The notes under the pieces were generated by a model. It worked only from the letters and a program-made list of their open reading frames with translations. It was not told the origin of the DNA and ran no database searches. DNA of 64,000 bases from Rhabditophanes sp. KR3021 (Eukaryota; Nematoda; Chromadorea; Rhabditida; Alloionematidae): positions 5,952,001-6,016,000 of the forward strand of contig CAUJLY010000002.1 in assembly GCA_963281155.1 (NCBI GenBank). The letters run 5' to 3'. Positions 50,520-61,385 of the stretch are shown piece after piece (the stretch's first letter is position 1; every line of letters starts with the position of its first letter). The translations under genes and the position numbers were made by a program.

Positions 50520-51362
50520 ATAGGTACCGGACGTTATTTGGAAGTTATTAATAAATATCTAATATCTAGGTCTTGTCAATGTCATTGCCTATTCTATAAA
50601 AATTGAGGTTGATTCAAATTTGTATGGCCTACAAAAGTGCTCTCCTTTATTAAGAGAGGAATACATATAAAATTGATGTAGATATTGGTTCAGTTGGTAG
50701 GTAACAACAATTGAATTGAAAGGTTAATATTTGTCAGTCAAACCGTACAATTTTTTATAATGTCCATAAAAAGGATAACCAAAAATCTGATTCTTTTGAG
50801 GTCAACGGTATTTATATATTTTCAAAGAAACAATTAAATAAACCAACACAAGTTATTATCGATAAAGCGTATTTGGAAAAAATGAGTTTAAAGTTGCAAT
50901 TAAAGTAATCTTCTTTTTGATTATCTCATTAAACTTATTTAATCCTATAAATAAAATGAACTTGATTTGGTTTAAAAAAGTAGTTGATAGTAACCTGGTC
51001 ATTTTTATTAATTAATAAACTTGAATTCTTGCAATTAACCTTAAAGCCGATTAACTAAGGATTAAGTTAATGAAAATTTTAATTACATTATTAATAACAC
51101 TTCCAGTCTTATTAAAAAAGTTAGATCCAATGCATAAAAAAGAAACACTAATAAATGGTAGAATCTACGTTCAAACAAATTGCACCTCTTACCGATAACG
51201 TGTCTTTTGAACTGTCTACTTTGTCAACTTTTCTAAGTATATTGTTAAAATTGTTGATCATAACAAGTGTCACTTCTATAAGCTTAAATCATATAATTGA
51301 AAGAGAGCATTAATTAAACTAGTCCCTTTAATTTATACTTAATATTCTATATCTTGACCAGT
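50520..51362. other. Divergent intergenic region, no gene seen
   Basis: Lies between the PAN-ZP gene (minus) and the WAP-like gene (plus), and so should hold both promoters. AT-rich, without coding-like composition. Confidence 0.5.
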
Positions 51363-51395
51363 ATGTTTTCATTTCATGAACTTTTGGACTTGGAG

Positions 51396-52193
51396 ATGCT
51401 TTCGAATTGTATTATATTTATTGGAGTATTTCATCTTATTCAACCTTCATTTGGAGAACATTTGTGTGACTTTTATAGAAATGTTGGCATCTATGTTAAA
51501 GGATGTCCCACACCTTATAAAGGTACTCCTAAACAATCTAATGGTCTAAGGAAAAATATGCTATTTAATAAATTAATAAATAAAGTTACTAGTAATAAAA
51601 AATTATCTATCTTATTGCCTCCAATCTATTCAGAACTACCTTTGTGCAATGGATACTTCCATTCTTGCATGAAATCCACCGAATGCGAAAGCAATGTCAT
51701 GTGTTACGGCAACAATGGTCGTTGTTGCACAAATCCAACTAGTCGTTGCCCTCTAATTTCAACTCTAAACGTTCGATGCATCAGTAGGAATCCAATTAAT
51801 TGGTAACTTTAAATCTAGCAAAATGAAACTAAATTTTTTAGGTGTTCAATTGACACAGAATGTGGTATCAGATCCAGTCGCGACATTCGTCAACACCATA
51901 TTTGTTGTCCAACAGGTTGTGATTACAATATCTGTACTGCACCCGTTTCAAATCCCTTCACAACACCAAAGAGCATTTATCCAAAGAAAGCCTTAATAGA
52001 AGAAAACATCCATCCCGATTGTCCTCCTCTAAACAAAATGCACATGACCTGTAAATCACAAAAACCTGTATCATGGTGTTTCAAACAAAGTGACTGCATT
52101 AGCAACTCTGTCTTAACCAGAAGATGCTGCAATACGCCATGCCACTACAGTGCTTGTATCATTAAAATGTCAAACAAATGGTTGATAGGCTAA
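51396..52193 (+). CDS. Secreted Cys-rich protein with WAP-like (four-disulphide core) repeats
   Basis: Two exons, 51396-51802 and 51842-52193 (39-nt intron), give 252 residues. An in-frame ATG at 51363 is also possible, but 51396 opens straight into a signal peptide (MLSNCIIFIGVFHLIQPSFG). The mature protein has two clear modules with the pattern C-x8-C-x7-W-C-x6-C-x(9-12)-CC-x3-C-x3-C. One starts at CPLIST and spans the intron, the other starts at CPPLNKMHMTC. An earlier partial module ends at GRCCTNP. The CC-x3-C-x3-C ending resembles the WAP four-disulphide core of protease-inhibitor-like and matrix proteins, but spacing is not canonical. Function is unknown. AATAAA lies at about 52311, so its 3' end nearly meets the end of the convergent gene at 52348. 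Confidence 0.8.
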
Positions 52194-52347
52194 CCTATAA
52201 AATTAATTTATTGTACACCACGAGAATAATTAAGTATCTTGGTTGAAATCATTATGCATATATTAAATTATAAATATTGTACATACCTTTAAAGGCTTAT
52301 TAGATGATCAATAAAAATAGAAACCACAATGTCAAAATGTGTATCAT

Positions 52348-52614
52348 TTAGAATCTGGCACAGTAATCGGATTGGGCGAAGGTTTGTTGAGGAGCAGTAG
52401 CGGAGAATGAGCCGAATTGGGAGGATCCGAATTGTTGGGCAGCTCCGCGGCCAGTACCGAAACTAGCTCCAGAAGCAGCTTGGGAGTCAGAGACTTCGTG
52501 GCTTGATCCGTGAATGTTGTCACAAGCGTAAGAGCTTACTCCTTTGCCAGATAATAAGTTGGTGTTGGCAGTGAAGGCATTTGATGAAGCGATGTATTGT
52601 GAGATCCCAGGCAT
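52348..52614 (-). CDS. Small Gly/Ser/Gln/Ala-rich protein, unknown
   Basis: A single exon of 88 residues; ATG at 52614 (MPGISQYIASSNAF). No signal peptide or membrane span. The N-terminal half is mixed. The C-terminal half is low complexity (GTGRGAAQQFGSSQFGS) with a final SDYCARF. Higher GC than flanking DNA and clean ends support a real gene. A TATA-like element (ATAAAAAG) lies about 45 bases upstream of the ATG on the minus strand. It is divergent from the beta-galactosidase gene (240 bases between start codons, likely a shared promoter) and convergent with the WAP-like gene. No family recognised; other exons are possible. Confidence 0.6.
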   Translation of the reverse strand: MPGISQYIASSNAFTANTNLLSGKGVSSYACDNIHGSSHEVSDSQAASGASFGTGRGAAQQFGSSQFGSFSATAPQQTFAQSDYCARF

Positions 52615-52853
52615 AGTGTCCACAAATAAATTAAAAATTCAGTCGAAACTGAAGTTTGGCATCTTTTTATGTCTATTTATTTATTTTGCTCGAGATCAAA
52701 CTTGGTTGATCTTTATTCAAATTTGTGTGCAATTTATAAAGTGTTTTTTATCTAATCAGAAAAGATTAACAGATGATTGATCATAATGTATCTTCTTTGA
52801 TAAGATACGTAAGTAAGGAGAAAGTTGATGTTGGCATTTATTTGACTTTTTCT

Positions 52854-54791
52854 ATGGCAAAGTGGTTGATTTTATTTTTTTGCTTGGTTGCTTTTATAGA
52901 AAGCAAATCATTCAGAGTTGATTATGCAAATGGACAATTTTTGCTAGATGAAAAGCCCTTTAGGTATATTAGTGGAGAAATTCACTATTTCAGGTAAATA
53001 AACTTCATGTTAAATAATAGATTTGTTCAGAGTTCCTCAGATATATTGGCGTGATCGTTTAATAAAGTATAGAGCCGCAGGTTTAAATGCCGTCCAGGTT
53101 TATATTCCTTGGAATTGGCACCAAGAAGGTTACAAAAAAGAATTCAGAATGGATGGAGATCGCAACTTCATTCAACTTATTAAAACAGCTCAAGACGTTG
53201 GCTTATATGTTTTGATTAGAGCCGGGCCTTATGTTTGTGCAGAAATATCAAATGGCGGTCTGCCTCCATACTTGAATAACATCAAGAATATTTCATTGAG
53301 AACGAGTGATCCAATTTATTTGCGTGAGTTAAGACCTTGGTGGACATTTTTGATGAAATCTTTATATAAATTATTGTATAAAAATGGTGGCCCAATCCTA
53401 ATGATTCAAATCGAAAATGAATATGGAAGTTTCGATGCGTGTGATTTGGAATACATCAAATTCTTAAGAGACTTAACACACCAAGTAGTTGGTAAAGATG
53501 TTCAATTATATACAACTGATGGAGCTGATGATAGAATGTTAAATTGCAGCCATGTTGATAATGTTTATTCAACAGTTGATTTTGGAGTTCAAGGGTCAAC
53601 AGATAATATTAAGACATACTTTGGTCTTCAACAAAAAATTAACAAAGGAGGTCCAAAAGTCAACTCTGAATTTTATGTTGGTAAGTTATAAAAGCGAAGT
53701 TATTAATAAACAAAGTAATAGGTTGGTTTATTTCATGGGGTAAAAGAAATTACAATTTCCCATCAACAACATCCATCGTCAATACAATGCAATGGATGTG
53801 GGACCAAGGAGCAAGTTTTAATGTCTATATGATGGCTGGGGGAACGTCTTTTGGGTTTTACAACGGGAAAATTTTTGATCTAAGCATCGTTACCACGAGC
53901 TATGATTTTAATAGTGCGATAACAGAAGATGGGGATTTGAGTGAACGATATTATGCTATAAAAAATTGGATAAGCACATTAAAAGAATGGAAGTGGCAGC
54001 CAATTGATGGGATGAAAAATATGACGAGAAAAGCATATGGAAGTATTGTTGTAAGGCCCGTTAAAAATAATATTCAGGAGATGGTTACGTCATCTACTTG
54101 TGTTATTGATGTAAAGCCGGTAACTTTTGATGAAATGAATCATTTTTATGGATATGTGAGATATAGAACGCCGATTGAGAATGTTAGTTTGGTTTCGGTT
54201 AGTGGAATTAAGGATGCTGGATATATTTCGATTGATGGGGAGTATAAAGGATTAGTTGACACAAATAATATGAACCTTTATGTGAATCACACTGGAATTG
54301 CGAAATTTGAAATATTGGTTGAAGACAGAGGAAGGCAGAATTTTGAGACTATTATCGATATCAAGGGTATTTTAAACAATCAAATTGTCTTTGATGGAGA
54401 GAAAAGTGAATTATGGGAATCGTGTTACCTTGATTTTAAAAGAGTTGACAAGCATTTAAAGACACTGAAACTTTCTACTATCTATAAAGAATCATTCCCC
54501 CTCAAAGGACCAACTCTATTAATAGGACATTTTAATGTCGATGGTATCGCTGATACCTACCTTGTCCTAAAGGACTTTCACAAAGGAAACGTGTTGATCA
54601 ATGGCCATAATATCGGAAGGTATTGGAATGATCAAGGACCTCAACAATCACTTTTTATACCAAAGAATTTTTTGCGTCAAGGAAAAAACAAGGTTCTTGT
54701 GTTTGAGCTTGAGGGAATTGATAATTGTAGTTCGGAGAGTGGGTGCAAAATCAAGTTCGTGCAGAATTCTGTTTGGAATTGGATAAAATAA
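52854..54791 (+). CDS. Acid beta-galactosidase (GH35, GLB1-like)
   Basis: Exons 52854-52993, 53031-53680 and 53722-54791, with introns of 37 and 41 nt, encode 619 residues (human GLB1 is 677). The start at 52854 opens into a signal peptide (MAKWLILFFCLVAFIES). The GH35 barrel begins at ISGEIHYFRVPQIYW. The acid/base Glu lies in MIQIENEYGSF, and the nucleophile Glu in NSEFYVGWFISWG, where an intron splits the motif. The C-terminal beta domains end near GHNIGRYWNDQGPQQS, a conserved GLB1-type segment. The enzyme removes terminal beta-linked galactose from glycans and glycolipids in the lysosome or outside the cell. A polyadenylation signal AATAAAG follows at about 54935. All key residues are present, so it should be active. 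Confidence 0.95.
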
Positions 54792-54974
54792 ATTCGATTC
54801 TTATAAAGTGACGTTTGCTAATTACTTTTTATGCATGCTTAGAATGTCATGATTAAGTATTCTTATCATTAGTCAGCCTTTACTCATATAAGCACTTATA
54901 TGTAACTAAATGACTATATGATTATACTAAATTGTAATAAAGATTCGTTATCAATAAAGTTACTTCAGTTTTTT

Positions 54975-54986
54975 GTATATTTAAAG
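54975..54986 (+). promoter_or_regulatory. TATA-like element of the galectin gene
   Basis: GTATATTTAAAGG lies about 40 bases upstream of the galectin start codon at 55019, the expected distance for a short leader. The gap to the end of the beta-galactosidase coding region is only 180 bases. Confidence 0.45.
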
Positions 54987-55018
54987 GCTCGGTTGTTTCA
55001 ATTTTGTATCATTGAAAG

Positions 55019-56299
55019 ATGCACACTATTAACGACCCCGTAAGTTTATTGTGATTGTAATTTTATAATATTTAATTTTTTAGGTTGTTCCATTTACTTC
55101 TCCAATCTGGGAAAATATTTCGCCAGGTTCGTTATTAAAATTAAAAACAAAAATGTATTAAAAGTAGGAACAAAAATTTAAACTAATCATCAGAAGTCAT
55201 ATTAAGCTCGAATATCATTTCGATTAAGACGTCAGCAACAGCAAATACATTCACATGATTAAGAAGGTGGACTTAGGGCATGCTACATTTACCATCATCG
55301 CAATCGGTGCTTTGTCTCTTGAATCTTTCAACTAAGATGTATTCCAAGTTTTCTGCTAACTCCTTGGTAGGGAACATATTTCTTTTCGCATAATATTTGC
55401 GAATATATTCATGTAGTTTCGCACAAAAAAATATTAAACCAAAATTATGCGAAAGTATTTGTTATTTTGCAAAAGTAAATTTTTCCGAATAACGTAATCA
55501 TAGAAGTGTTGTTTAACCCGAAATCGTTAAACAATCCGCACATATCCTTAAGGTAACTTGTGCTTGTAGCTTCATCCAAATTTTCTTCACAATAAATCTG
55601 ATTGAAGCGGATGTAGTCAAATAATCCTAGTCTTAACTCAGCCACTTCATTTGAATTGATAAGGCAATGAGGAAACTTAGACGCCATATGGAACTCCTCT
55701 TCAATCACATCATATATGCTTCTACGAACAAATTTAAACATAACTAATATTCATAATTTAAAAAAATCTCTGTTATATAGTTTTCAAACTTAATACATCA
55801 TTTAACTAATATTTCACCAGGTTCCCGTGTGGTTATTCACGGCAAGCCCCACCATCACCACGGACATGCCCAGGACTTTGCTGTAGAATTGATTTCAGGA
55901 AGTGATGTTTATCTCCATGCTAACTTCAGATTCAAGCACGGCCACCACAAAGAACACCACATCGTAATGAACTCATGCATTTATAATAGTTGGGGCCAAG
56001 AAATTAGAGTCAAGAACCCAATCCACAATGACGATCACTTCGTAATTATCATTGAAGCTCATGCCTCCCACTTCGACATCGCCGTTAATGGGCATTCCGT
56101 CGCTTCATTCAACCATCGTGGACCATACCAAGCCATCAGAGCTCTTGGAATCAAAGGAGAAGCTAATATTTCCAAAGTCCATTTCGAAGGATTCTCAAAC
56201 TATTCAGTTTGGGGTGGAGTCCATGATACTCATTCTAGCCATTACAGTGGATATGGAACTGCTTCATACAATCCACCAACTTTTAATCAAACTTTTTAA
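55019..56299 (+). CDS. Galectin, single carbohydrate-recognition domain, His-rich
   Basis: Exons 55019-55039, 55084-55126 and 55821-56299 join in frame to 180 residues. Galectin signature residues are all present: the N-terminal VPFTSPI strand, HANFRF (HxNxR), MNS (Asn), WGQEIR (Trp, Glu, Arg). It should bind beta-galactosides. No signal peptide, as expected for this family of cytosolic proteins secreted unconventionally. Two His-rich loops (KPHHHHGHAQ and KHGHHKEHH) and a Ser/His/Tyr/Gly tail are unusual. The gene lies just downstream of a beta-galactosidase gene. The 694-nt second intron is bounded by a 17-bp direct repeat and has a weak donor (GTTCGT). AATAAAAG follows the stop at about 56322. 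Confidence 0.93.
55114..55824 (+). repeat. 17-bp direct repeat at the two ends of a galectin intron
   Basis: The copy at 55114-55130 reads AATATTTCGCCAGGTTC and the copy at 55808-55824 reads AATATTTCACCAGGTTC, 16 of 17 identical. The donor uses AG|GT in the first copy and the acceptor uses AG in the second, so splicing restores one intact copy. This is the pattern left by intron birth through a duplicated AGGT-containing target site. Confidence 0.8.
55183..55741 (-). pseudogene. Opposite-strand pseudogene inside the galectin intron
   Basis: The minus strand starts at ATG 55741 (MFKFVRRSIYDVIEEEF) with a 98-codon open frame of good composition. After it, a different frame continues protein-like (KLHEYIRKYYAKRN, then ELAENLEYILVERFKRQ, then CDDGKCSMP). 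It meets an in-frame TAA and carries on in the same frame (VHLLNHVNVFAVADVLIEMI) to a TAG at 55183. No AG acceptor lies between the first two blocks, so a frameshift rather than an intron is likely. The parent family is not certain; the helical middle block weakly recalls the start of BTG/Tob domains. It occupies nearly the whole intron. Confidence 0.5.
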
Positions 56300-56329
56300 A
56301 CACATTTGTTAGTTCACTTGAGTAATAAA

Positions 56330-56787
56330 AGTTTTAATTCATTTGCGCCTGTTTTAAACTTGTTCTATTCAAAATGACAAATAATTAACATTTCTCTTCA
56401 AGTTTATAACTGCCACGCCACTCATTTTACTATATCTCCTAAAATGCATATTTAACAGTTACTACTTAGTGTTGGCCCTGTTGTACGGTTCCGTCAACAC
56501 TTTCCCAAAATGGCTAAACATAGTCATGGTCAAGAATTGGGACGATTGGTTTATTTTACAAAAGTTGATGATACTTTCATATACCAATTTTGAATATTGC
56601 GTTAATGTCTTTTTTATGAACCAAATACCAATCTTTAACATTCAATTTATTGTTAGGTTATTATCTGGCAACATACTTAGTAATTGCTGATTAGTTGGAA
56701 AAGGACATTAACGAGGCATCATCGGTAACCATTCGTCGTTGTTAATGTTAACACAGCAGTATATCAATACAAATCCTTTTATGCAAA
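56330..56787 (+). other. Upstream region of the hnRNP L gene, no clear gene
   Basis: Between the galectin and hnRNP L genes. A patch at 56470-56585 is somewhat coding-like in two frames (LALLYGSVNTFPK, and MAKHSHGQELGRLVYFTKVD from ATG 56503), but neither extends far or shows splice sites. Possible acceptors (CTTAG, GATTAG, CACAG) before the start codon suggest a spliced or trans-spliced leader. Confidence 0.35.
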
Positions 56788-59233
56788 ATGTCTCCTGAAT
56801 GTATTGCTATTCCGGCACCTAAGAGATTCCGCGAAGACAAAATTGTGGATGAATACAATAATCATACAATGCTCATACCATCAAAAGTTGTACACATCAC
56901 AAACGTTTCCCCTTCCACTACTGAAGCTCACTTTATTAAGGCTTTTAACGAAGTTGCTTATGTTATTCTGATGCCACTCAAAGAAATGGCTTTAGTCGAG
57001 TTTGAATGTATCCAAGCTGCCAACACATGTATCTCCGAAACACTCTCTAAAGCCATCATCGTGAAAGGTCAACAATTGAGAATCTCCTATTCGAAATACC
57101 AATTTCTCAAAAGATTCGGCCTTGAGTCTGAGATACCGAGTAGTACGCTTTGCTTAACCTTCTTTCATTCAACGTACCCCATCACTTGTGATTTAATAGA
57201 AGAGGTATGTGATATTAATATTTATGAAAGGTCCAAAAAAGTTTTACGTATAAATGCCTATGTCAAGCATTAGAAATATGAACTACTATCATCCAAAATA
57301 CAATGTATTTAATTCTGTCTTTATTTATAGTTTTGCCGGAACCTTGCCAAAGTTCTAAGGATAGTCATATTCAGACAAACACCGATTCAAGTCCTTGTCG
57401 AATTTGACTGTAGTTCAACAGCACAAAGAGTAAAGCAAATCATCAATGGGGCCTTCTTTTATCAAGATTGTTGTCCATTAAAAGTTGAATTTGGAATGTT
57501 TCAATTCCTCCAAATTCATTACACCACAAAGGATTCTTTTGATTATGAATGTCCTAAGCCGGAAAGGGTATCTAATGGCAGTCAAAATAAAAAACAACTT
57601 GCACCAACAGTTGATATTAGACAATCTCGACGACTTAATAATGTAAAAAAAGAATATATGCCACCAGTTAATGTTATTCAAACAGTATCGTCACCACCAC
57701 TTACTGATATTCAAACAGAATCACCAACACTGCTTAATATCATAAAAAAGGAAATTCAGTATGTTTCTTATCAAAATGGAAAAGCAAACGAATCGCCATA
57801 TGATAGAAGTGAAAGCAAATCGAAACATAATGATACAAATGGGGGAAATCCAGTAGTTTCTTACAATAATAACACTCGACCGCCTTATTATAATTCTAAG
57901 CTTTATCCCAATTCTCATGAAGATAGACCAATGCAGTCTTATCGTGGAAATAGTTGTCATCGAGGTAACAATAATATTAGGAAGTATGAGTCTCCAGCTG
58001 ATATTGAAAGAAAAAACAACGATCATGCTCTCCCAAATAAGTACAATTCTGATCGATCAAACAATAATCAAGACAATTCTCGTTTAAGGTATGTTTGCCA
58101 TGATTTGACTTACCCTTCACATGCCGTTAAACATGATATGTATGCTGAAGAACGTAAACATAAACGTGCAAGAATTAAATCTCCCTATGGAAAAAGAGCT
58201 GATTCTAAGATTGATTATCAGAGGAAGAAGGATCGAATGGACAATGAGAGTAGTCGTGGGGGATATCCCAATACCTTTAGTGATCGGAACAATCGAAAAA
58301 GACACCGCAATGATTCGTACAATAAGAAGCCTGTGTCGAAAAATGATTCCAGACATGATGATATAGAATTTGACAATAAAAAAGGTAAATAATTCATTTG
58401 CTAATTGATTAATTGAATTCTAGGAAAAAATGGCACGTGCAACAGTCGATTCAACGAAGATCGCCACAAATCCTTAGTCGAAAGTAAAGTTATTGTGATT
58501 TACGGAGTAAACCAAACGGATTTCAACTGTGACAAACTCTTCAATCTCTTCTGTCCTTACGGAAATGTACTCCGCGTCAAATTCTTTATCACCAGAACAA
58601 ATATGTGCATGGTCGAAATGGAATGTCACAGTGCGTTGAAAAACGTCATCAGGTATCTCTATAACGTCAAAATCATGGGCACTACTCTTACCTTCATGAA
58701 GTCTAAAGAACACGTAAGTTTCCTTGGCCAAGTTGTAGTATAGCTTTGTTTAGTATTTTGATAACTTAAATGAACCTGGTCACTCATTTAATTTATTTGA
58801 TGGGTCGCCTTCTTTTAAGGACTTCTCTGACAACAAGCAACTTCTTAGATTTAATACTCCGGAAATGGCAATCAGGAATAGATTGGCTTATCCTTCGGCA
58901 GAGATTCGTTGGTTCAGTGTTCTGTGTGATATTAGTGATGAGCAGATCGTAGAGGCTTTTAAAGATGCCAAAGCACCAAAGCCGTTGAGCATTAAAAGGA
59001 ATTGTAATGGGCATGGACGATGTATGAGTGGTTTTATAAAATTCAAAAACGCGGAAGAAGCAGCTGAAGCATTAGCTACTGCTAATAATGTCTACATCTA
59101 CTGTTCACATCCCAAGTCCGATATTATGTTGAGGATGGCCTTCTGTGATACAAGCACCTCGACAACCTGTCGTGCAATTAAGCGTGAGCTTCAACCTGAT
59201 AAATCAAATAGTTTTAATTTTAAAACTGATTAA
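56788..59233 (+). CDS. hrpl-1: hnRNP L-like RNA-binding protein with four RRMs
   Basis: Exons 56788-57204, 57331-58384, 58424-58713 and 58754-59233 join in frame to 746 residues. RRM1 begins at KVVHITNVSPSTTEAHF. RRM2 spans the first intron and includes FCRNLAKVLRIVIFRQ and IQVLVEFD. A long, charged Asn/Ser/Arg-rich disordered insert of about 250 residues follows. RRM3 has VIYGVNQTDFNCDKLFNLFC. The linker DGSPSFKDFS plus RFNTPEMAIRNR leads into RRM4. That linker is the hallmark of hnRNP L and separates it from PTB. Vertebrate hnRNP L binds CA-rich RNA and controls alternative splicing and mRNA fate in the nucleus. The insert between RRM2 and RRM3 contains several basic tracts (HKRARIK, NRKRHR) that could be nuclear signals. 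Introns are 38-126 nt. Confidence 0.93.
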
Positions 59234-59538
59234 TATAGAATGTTATCATGAATGACAATACAAATCAACTTATTGTTACATATTTTTCATATCCTATTTC
59301 TTTGTTTTCAATGATATTTATTAAAAAGCAACATTACTTTATTTATCGTTTGTTAAGTTTTTTAATTTTTAATAAACAAATTTTTTAATTATATCGCAGA
59401 AGTGTATTTGATTTACATGAATTAACATCCAAACCAGGTCTTTGATAACAATTTTTTATAGCCATTTGAATATCCTTGCTAAACATTCAAAGGTACTAAG
59501 ATAAGTATATTAATAACTAAATTTATGACCAGACAAAG

Positions 59539-59775
59539 ATGCACAATTTAGACAACGTCAATTATAGGAGACAAATGATGTACGCGAAAACAAAAAGTGC
59601 GTTTGCTTAAATTTGTAATCCCGATACTTGGCAGTTCGAAGGCGCCCCAGTATTTTATGACTGGTGTCGTTCAAAAACATGCCAACATCATAATGATTAC
59701 GACGGTCGCAGTTGTACTTTACAATAGACACTCTGCAATTTTATCGGATCAAACAATCCAAAATCATCTTTTTGA
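59539..59775 (+). pseudogene. Cys-rich coding relic with in-frame stops
   Basis: One plus-strand frame reads MHNLDNVNYRRQMMYAKTK from ATG 59539, meets TAA (59608-59610), then continues as CNPDTWQFEGAPVFYDWCRS with Cys residues at regular spacing. It meets TAG (59725-59727) and continues as TLCNFIGSNNPKSSF to a TGA. Composition is far more protein-like than the flanks. The Cys/Trp/Tyr-rich middle looks like a small extracellular disulphide domain that I cannot name. Two in-frame stops indicate a relic. Confidence 0.4.
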
Positions 59776-59949
59776 ATATCTTTTACTCACTTTTTAATTT
59801 ACTCATTCTTATGACAAATCAAGCACATTATATGTTAAAAAACACACATATCTAATAATTTTATTCAAGAAAAGGCACAAATTGAAAGAATAGTAGTGTC
59901 AATTAAATCTAATTGCATTTATATCTGAATCCCAAATGATTTGTAAATA

Positions 59950-60875
59950 TTATGTTCGAACTTTTTTGAATAGTGAAAATGTGGTAGAAATAATCCAGAA
60001 ATACATTACCGATATGAGGAAATAAATGTTGTGGGGGATATGAGTTAATTTTCCATACAAAGTGGTTTCTCTTGTCATCATAATAGCTGGGTCGGGAAGT
60101 GGTGCTAATTGAACTTCCTTTAGACTTATTTCTTCCATTGTTTCGTAACCTTTGTCGTTGTTGTTATTGTTATGGGCAGGTGAAAATTGTGAGGGAGTTG
60201 TGACCACAGATTCACTGCCACTATGGTATCCACTACTTGGAGAATGAGAAGTCGTTATTGATAAACTCGAATTAGCCTCTGACATATTAAGCGAACTTTG
60301 TGATAACTTCATATTTAGTGGTTTTAATGCTGAAATAGGACAATAACACGTTTAATATGAGGGGCAAGTATATATTTGCTAGTAAGCTATAGACATTATT
60401 AGTAGGCAAAGACAATTAAGCGGTAATCAGATATTAGACTTGCCTTGCGACTGGCAATTTCCTTCCTTATCATCCTTATTAGATCTTGGTGTCTCTTGAA
60501 AGCCTATAATTTTCAAATGTAATTACTCGCAAAACCATTAAAAAGGTAATTACCATGCTCCTGCCTAATTTCCCTAACTAATTGCTCCATGGACCGATAA
60601 TCTTCGACAATATCTTGGCGTGCCGTTCGCGCTGTAATAAAAGCATCACTACCTCGTCTTAAATCTTCTTTATTCTGAAGATGCACCTCGTCGAGGACTC
60701 CTAGTTCGGTCGTTTTATATAGTTTTGGGATATCTTTTGACTCCAATCGGACTGGCATTGCAACAACCTGATCGGCTATACCACCTGCCTCTAAATCTTC
60801 TGAATAAGCACCTTCCCGCTTTTTATCTTTACCCCAAAATTGGCAGCATGTGCAGAAGGATCGTGAAGGAGACAT
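59950..60875 (-). CDS. Unidentified protein with Cys-rich N-terminus and C-terminal membrane span; GC-AG intron
   Basis: Exons 60875-60554, 60503-60444 and 60329-59950 join in frame to 253 residues. The second intron has a GC donor in an otherwise perfect context (AAG|GCAAGT); the first uses GTAATT. The protein begins MSPSRSFCTCCQFWGK, where the Cys cluster could be palmitoylated or near a membrane. An acidic, then helical charged region follows (DIVEDYRSMEQLVREIRQ), then a Ser/Thr/Asn-rich stretch (SPSSGYHSGSES), and the chain ends with a hydrophobic segment (IYFLISVMYFWIISTTFSLF) and KKVRT. The frame stays open upstream of the chosen ATG with a hydrophobic reading (LAVQILFFTFLVLVL), so an upstream exon is possible. 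A splice at TCG|GTAATG near 60009 could change the C-terminus. I do not recognise the family. Confidence 0.6.
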
Positions 60876-61385
60876 TACAACATAGAAAACAATAATATAC
60901 TGTCCTTCAAATGAATATAAATATAGTCTTTTCCTTAAAACTAAAACTAGAAATGTAAAAAATAATATTTGCACGGCAAGCAAAACATCTCTCGACAATT
61001 GGTATTTATTTAATTAACTTCCATGAAAATATGTAGTCTCTTTGTCAACAAATTAAGTAGGTACAACAACTAAAGAGGACTGGTATGAGGATTAATTTGA
61101 ATTAATATCAAAAAGAGTAACAAAGACTCAAACTAAGCAGTTTATGCAACTGGATTAAATTTACTAGTGCAGGTGCATTCATGGCTAATTATGGTCTTTG
61201 AATAATCGCATACGCAACATTCTCAGGAATTAAAAGAATGGCGTGAGGAATAAACATAAGTTCACAATTCACACATCTATTCAGTTTGCTCAAAGAATGT
61301 GTTTCAAATGGTATTTAAGGAATATCCATTGCAAAACAATGAACTAAACGCATTGTTGTGTCAAAGGAAAAAAATAAATATATGA

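Noticed and set aside
56469..56690. Possible small gene between galectin and hnRNP L
   Set aside because: Two overlapping frames look equally coding-like over a short span and neither has a start, donor or known domain that decides between them.
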